Part shown: in pieces, positions 58,837 to 64,000 of the stretch
How the letters are laid out: every line of letters begins with the position of its first letter
Numbering within the stretch: position 1 is the stretch's first letter
Origin: Adiantum capillus-veneris
Taxonomy: Eukaryota > Streptophyta > Polypodiopsida > Polypodiales > Pteridaceae
Length of the DNA: 64,000 nucleotides
Direction of reading: 5' to 3'
Assembly (NCBI GenBank): GCA_014529385.2
Contig: CM043944.1
Location: forward strand, 68,806,895-68,870,894
The notes under the pieces: model-generated
What the model was told of the DNA's origin: nothing
Seen by the model: only the letters and a program-made list of their open reading frames with translations
The model's database searches: none
Translations under genes and position numbers: made by a program

Positions 58837-59313
58837 CAACCTCTAGTCATTAGACTTACGTTAAATTAGATTTAGCTTTATTCTTAGTTAGATTTACGTT
58901 TATTTAGATTTACGCTTATTTACGTTAGATCGAGTCCACGCAAGAATTACTTACGGTTTAGGGTTTAGAGTTAGACGAATAGTGAAAAGATCTACTGTGA
59001 AAAGATGTTAAGATGAAGTGAAGTGCTACAGCTAGAGAAGAGGCAAAGGGATTTTGTCCACTACATGCAGTATCATGTAGACGTGGGTGTGTAGATTTCT
59101 TGTACCCACAAATATAGGTATTGACCAATAAAGACGAGATTATAACCCGGTGGTTCTGATCTCCGTGCACCTCTAGACCGAGGTGTGCGGGGATTGGACA
59201 TGACTAGAGAATGTGAGGTAAAGAGAGAGAGAGAGAGAGAGAGAGAGATAAGACGAAGAATGCCAATAGAATATTAAATTTGTTGTCCAGGTTATAAGTT
59301 TTTTATCCTCATT

Positions 59314-62300
59314 ATGAGTAGCGACGAGGATGTGGGACCGTCCAACCGAAACACCTATCTCTCAACGAGGGTCTTATGTCCTTGTAATCAATGCAAGCAT
59401 GCTGTGCGACGGACAAGACGTGTTTCTTTGCAGCACGTTCGCGAATTTGGCGAGTTCGATCCATCTATTATAGATCGAGTTGTTGCCAATTATAACTCGT
59501 CGGACTCTGACGCTGGCCAACAAGCAGCAATCTTGCAACCCAATAGACGTATTCGCAGGCGCTTTGGTCAAGCAGCATATGTGAGGCCACAAGATGTAGC
59601 CTCTGACATCTCGGGGGATGATCATGCAGAGCACATTCCCAACGAGGCAATGTTTGAGCCCGAGATTGATGAAATGATCGAGACGATCATGGATTCAGAA
59701 AGGCTTATCTATGATGATATGAAAAGTGAAGCCGATACGTCATTGTATAATGGAGCACGTATGTCTAGATTGAAAGCACTCCTGGTTCTTCTCAACATGC
59801 AGGCAAAGTTTGGATGGAGTGACACTAGCGTCACAGCGCTTTTCAGGTGATCTATTACAATTAGTTTACTTTAATAGAACTCTAAATGTATAATGATCTG
59901 ATAGATTTTTACACGACTGTATCATATTTTTATGTTGTGTAGATTGCTGAAAGAGCACATTCTACCAGCTGACAATGTGATGCCAGATTCCCGAGATGAA
60001 GCAAGAAAGATTTTACGAAACTTGGGGATGGATTACAATTCTATCCACGCTTGTCCTAATGACTGCATTCTTTTCAGAGGGGAATACACAGACATGGAGA
60101 AGTGTCCGAAATGTGATTCCGAAAGATATCGAGTAGATCTCCACGGGACAAAAATTCCACAAAAGGTTTTGCGACATTTTCCTTTGCTTCCTCGCATCAA
60201 GCATTTCTTCGAATGTAAGTCCATGGCCGCCCTAGCATCATGGCATGAGGAGAATAAATCTTCGGATGGTGTGCTACGAATTCCTGCAGATTGCGCAGCC
60301 TGGAAACATATAGATGGAACATGGTCGGATTTTGCCAGGGAAGCTCGAAATTTGCGCTTAGGCCTGGCTATGGATGGCGTAAATCCATTTGGTCAAAGAT
60401 CAACATCTTACAGTGTATGGCCCGTTGTCATCGTCAACTACAACATTCCCCCGTGGTTGACTACGAAGAAGGGGCACCTATGGCTAAGCTTGATTGTGCC
60501 AGGGCGATATAAAGTGGGGAATATGGATGTGTATCTTTGTCCACTATTGGAAGAGCTACAACAATTGTGGATTGGCATAGAGGTGGTGGATATGAGCCGA
60601 CACACAGGACGACGGAATGCTTTGATCAGAGGTATTCTAATGTGGACCATGCATGACTATCCCGGGCTAAAAGAATGCTCAGGTGATCTATTGACACTCC
60701 TCACTCAGACACTGTAAATCTTGTTTTTCCCCATAGTTGATCTATTATCATGTGTATACATGCAGGGCTTCAAACAAGCGGATACAGAGCATGTGTCACA
60801 TGTGGACCTAGACTGAATGCACGTAGGGCACCCTCACTGAAGAAGCAAATCTACGAAGGTCATCAAGCGTATCTTCCGGAGAATCATGTGTTACGCGACG
60901 GCTTTTTGGGAAGAGAGCCACCAAGGATGTCTGCACAAGCATGGTTAGAGCAGAAGGAGATGTGCGATGACGGATTGCCTCCAGGGATGAAGAGACTATC
61001 TCTATGGTACGAGTTACCATACTGGCCCCGACTCGTGATCAATCACTTGCTCGATCCAATGCACATATTCAAGAATGTGGGTAATCTACTATGGGACCAT
61101 TTGACCGGCAAGAAAGATACTTTGGGAGCCAGAGTTGACCTTAGAAATGTGGATCGTATGGAGCAATATTGGCCGCAAACAGCGTCTGATGGATCGATAA
61201 AACTTCCTAAAGCACCATGGATTTTCACAGGAGCCCAAGAACGCAAAGTAAAAGAGGCCATTCGATCTTTGCGGACCCCCACTGGCGTAATGCACTCGCT
61301 CCGAACGTGTTTTACTAAAGAAGGAAAGCTTACCGGTTTGAAGTCACACGATTGGCATAAAATGTGTCAGGTACGTTCATAGTGGACTTTAATATCATTG
61401 CATAAAATGTGGACTTTAATATCATTGCTGCACATACTTTACAGTTTATTTTACCGGTTGCCATTGAAGGATGTTTGTCTCTCGACATCCGTAACACAAT
61501 CTACAAACTTGCAAAGCTGGTGCAATGGATCTCACAAAAGGAGATCGACGTAGACTCCATACCATTCGCCAAACTAAATGCTGCGGAGCTTGTGTGCATG
61601 TTTGAGAAACATTTTCCTACTACAATACTAACCATTCAGGTGCATCTTCTTGTTCACATAGTTGATGAGGTGGAAATAGCTGGCACAGTTCATTCCAGAT
61701 GGATGTTCTTCTTAGAGCGTTTCATGAAAACGCTTAAGGGATATGTGCGTCAAAAGGCACGTCCGAAGGGTAGCATGGCAGAAGGTTGGTTGGTATCAGA
61801 GTCCCTAGTGTACATTGGAGAGTGGCTAGACGGATTTGATAAATCCCGGGACACGCTATGGCAAACCATAGATGATGAGCGCATATCTGGGATTGTCATG
61901 TGTAATCTCGGTGTTGAGAAGAAGATGACGGAAGATCTAGAGGCTAAAATCAACCGATTTTGCATGCTTCACAATCCAGTGATGCAAAAGTGGATTTCAC
62001 AATATGAGGATGCAAAGCAAGAGCGACAAAGGGCACGAATCGAGTGGAGACGGGGAAGACGACCACCGATGCACTATCCAGCGGTTCTGGAGAGCCTACC
62101 AACCTTCATGAGCTTAAGATGGTTGCACAACCAATTGAAAAGCGCACAACAATGCGGTGACGAAGTGACTGAAGAAGAGTGGGAGTACTCTCGGGGTTGC
62201 GCGACCAAGGTAAGTTTGCAATGTACGACTAGCAAGTGACTTTATTTATAAACGTTTGAACGGCCACTCATAATCTTTGTTCGTTGTAGTATAAGTCATA

Positions 62301-63042
62301 CACAGAAGCATGGTGTAAAGGTCGACATTTTAGGGTGGAACGAATCGACAAAAAGCGTTTTACTCTAGATTGTGGAATCATGGCAAAATTTGAACAGTCT
62401 AGTCGACGACGTTCCTCTGATGCAGATCCCGTGGTGGCGGAACTCACTTACTTCGGCACGCTGCAAGAGATTTTGAGGATCGATTACAGAGGATTTTTTG
62501 TCGACTTGTTCGACGTGCAATGGTTCAAGATAATCATGGAGGGTCGAAACGCTACTGTGCGTAGAGGAGAGTCTGGTTTTCTTGAGGTGGATTCTACTAA
62601 GAAATGGACTGACTTAAGAGACACTTTCGTACTACCCGAGCATTGTGAACAAGTAAGTATATAAATAGTTAACATCCCCCTTTTACAAGTTATGTGCTTG
62701 AAAGCTCTCATGTAAGTTATGTGGCTCTGGCAGGTAGTATTTCATCCTACAAAGTCTACATCAAACTGGTGGTACGTCATAGAGGTAGCCCCTCGTAGTG
62801 CAAGGACGTATGAAGGCTACCATGTACCAATCACAACGACATCAATGGAGGAGATCAGAGAAGATGCTCAATCAGAAGCCGCTGCGGTGGTGCCAGACGA
62901 GCATCAAGATGCTACTACTCTATATGGGGTGCATGCAGAGGAGCTACAAAATGAAACAGAGGATATGTGTTTAAACGGAGAGCTCTATATAGATATAGGA
63001 AGTTATGCTGAGTTATGCGAGGATGAGAGAGAGATCTCTTAA
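59314..63042 (+). CDS. CACTA transposase (tnp2 domain), six exons
   Basis: Exons: 59,314-59,846, 59,943-60,682, 60,766-61,370, 61,445-62,209, 62,290-62,652 and 62,734-63,042. All introns are short GT-AG (e.g. AG/GTGATC...TGTAG/A), and joining gives 1,104 codons without a stop. N-terminal CPCNQCKH recalls the transposase-associated zinc domain; the start may be incomplete, as GTCCAG/GT at ~59,290 could end another intron. The tnp2 domain follows: MDYNSIHACPNDCILF, CPKC, LAMDGVNPFG near residue 320, SGLQTSGYRAC, LLDPMHIFKNV. Then a DUF4218 region (exon 4: LLVHIVDEVEIAGTVHSRWM) and a DUF4216 region (exons 5-6: LTYFGTLQEILRIDYRG, WFKI, EQVVFHP). It would cut and rejoin CACTA ends in the nucleus. 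Confidence 0.9.
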
Positions 63043-63312
63043 AGCCACAAATATTGTATTTGAACAATTTTGCTCCGTGCTGTAAAAGCTCTGGCTCTCT
63101 AAGTAGCTTCCATGGTGTATAACGCTCTTTTCTACTCGCGCTCACATCTTTTGATTGAAAATTCTGAGTTTTCGACTTGCCTCTTTTATCACTCGATTGA
63201 TTGCGTCATTGTATTTATATGCGTCATTACGTCATTGTATTTAATGGTCTTTGCGTCATTGTCTACTCTATTCATTCAATATTAAGTTTAAATATTCGTG
63301 TGTTTAATGCAG

Positions 63313-64000
63313 GTATGGATGATGAGGAGTTTCTTTCTTCTTTGTCACCGCAGCAAAGACAGTGGTACGTGGAGCGTCATCGCTCTGGCGCATCATCGCG
63401 CGTTCCTACACCATCCGCATCTCCCTCTCTTTCGGAGCATTCGGCGCGCTCTGAAGCTTCGGCGTCGACGAGACGAGCGTCACACTCGTTTAGACACCGG
63501 CGCTCTAGTGGTGGCGGTGGCGGTTGTTGTGGGGATTCCGCCACCGATGCCTCCACACCGCCTCGTGTTCGACGAGGCTCTTTACCCTCCCCTTCTTTGC
63601 CCGCCCCCACACCAGCCACAGCATCGCCATCTACGCCAGGTTTTGCACGGCTGACTGTTCCTAGAAGCTACACACCTCTACCTACTCCGCCGGGAGCCAC
63701 CCCACTCGACACTCCTCGCTTCGGCGCCCAGACACCGGTGGAGACACCTGACGTCCGTACCCCCATCGACACGCCGCTAGAGACCCCTACCGGGACACCC
63801 AGGTTCACGCGTCACCGGCCAGAGGGCTTGCCTTACTCCGTCGACATCAGCGGCGGCATCATCATGGATGATGACGGCAAGAAGGTGATCTCGCGCATGC
63901 GTGGTCTTTGCTCTCAGCTGTTTAGACACTATATACTAAACAAATGGAGTGAAGTACCAAGTGATTTAAAAAACAGAGTCATCAGCATACTTCATGATGA
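63313..64000 (+). CDS. Second CACTA gene (TNPA-like/Ptta-type), partial
   Basis: ATG 63,315 follows a TTTAATGCAG acceptor, suggesting an upstream non-coding exon. The frame stays open for about 228 codons to the window edge. Residues 1-60 are Ser/Arg-rich, followed by glycines, then a Pro/Thr-rich stretch with repeated TPLDTP/ETPDVRTPIDTP motifs, then a compact part: GLPYSVDISGGIIMDDDGKK, LFRHYIL, NKWSEVPSDLKNRVISIL. The last piece resembles the start of the conserved region in plant Ptta/En/Spm transposase proteins (KWxxVPxxLKxxV). In En/Spm the second gene binds subterminal repeats. GC content is clearly higher than its surroundings. Confidence 0.7.

Larger units (their letters stand above)
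57575..64000 (+). mobile_element. Autonomous-type CACTA (En/Spm) transposon, right end outside window
   Basis: The left end is CACTACAAGAGGTTC at 57,575, the standard CACTA terminus, preceded by CAT as the possible 3 bp target copy. Next come subterminal TAGCGACGCT motifs, a low-complexity zone, a captured HMA fragment, a six-exon transposase gene and a second gene that is still open at 64,000. Both genes run on the plus strand, as in En/Spm, where the two encode TNPD-like and TNPA-like proteins. Confidence 0.9.

Overview
The window reads as nuclear DNA of a seed plant, from a repeat-rich (probably heterochromatic) region. Evidence: Ty3/gypsy, Ty1/copia, CACTA (En/Spm) and miniature LTR elements nested in one another; plant-type GT-AG introns; long (CT)n and (GA)n tracts; captured fragments of plant gene families (a clock pseudo-response regulator and an HMA metal-binding protein). 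I see no intact ordinary host gene. The species cannot be fixed from the sequence.

Left part, 1-20.4 kb. A decayed Ty3/gypsy-type gag region (0.3-2.4 kb) is followed by a SET-like fragment (2.5-2.8 kb), a truncated CACTA tnp2 transposase (3.05-3.8 kb) and a minus-strand copia gag relic (4.4-4.9 kb). A 1.3 kb terminal-inverted-repeat element (7.07-8.40 kb) sits in an unrecognised GC-richer block. Next come a broken PRR receiver domain (10.13-10.48 kb), an intron-containing minus-strand unknown gene relic (10.9-11.9 kb), a copia-like primer-binding site (12.28 kb) and a ~3.1 kb minus-strand coding region of unknown family with coiled coils (14.9-18.0 kb). Upstream of that coding region lies an array of ~285 bp repeats, each opening with a 24 bp palindrome (18.1-19.0 kb).

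Middle part, 20.4-50.1 kb. A short-LTR (TRIM-like) element carries internal tandem repeats (20.46-22.84 kb). A ~4.9 kb unit has ~1.1 kb inverted arms (22.84-27.73 kb). CACTA relics follow (28.5-30.3 kb). Then comes a minus-strand Ty3/gypsy array: LTR (48.92-50.12), gag-pro (46.6-48.85), pol (37.0-39.55), LTR (35.80-36.96), and a second partial gag-pro (30.6-35.73). Two elements are nested in it. A 3,336 bp short-LTR element (32,286-35,621) has a 5 bp target duplication, and the paralogous gag at 48.7 kb preserves the empty site. A ~6.25 kb LTR element (39,552-45,802) encodes only a gag-like acidic protein; its primer-binding site, polypurine tract and LTR ends match those of its host, so it looks like a non-autonomous partner.

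Right part, 50.1-64 kb. A broken plus-strand chromovirus (gag to chromodomain, 50.1-54.6 kb) is followed by a gypsy integrase tail, a minus-strand copia integrase relic, and then a CACTA element starting at 57,575 with a CACTACAAGA terminus. It carries a 32 bp subterminal hairpin, a captured HMA fragment, a tRNA-like relic, a six-exon transposase gene with an open spliced frame of 1,104 codons, and the start of a second proline-rich gene that runs off the window. This is the one locus that still looks capable of making a full-length protein.
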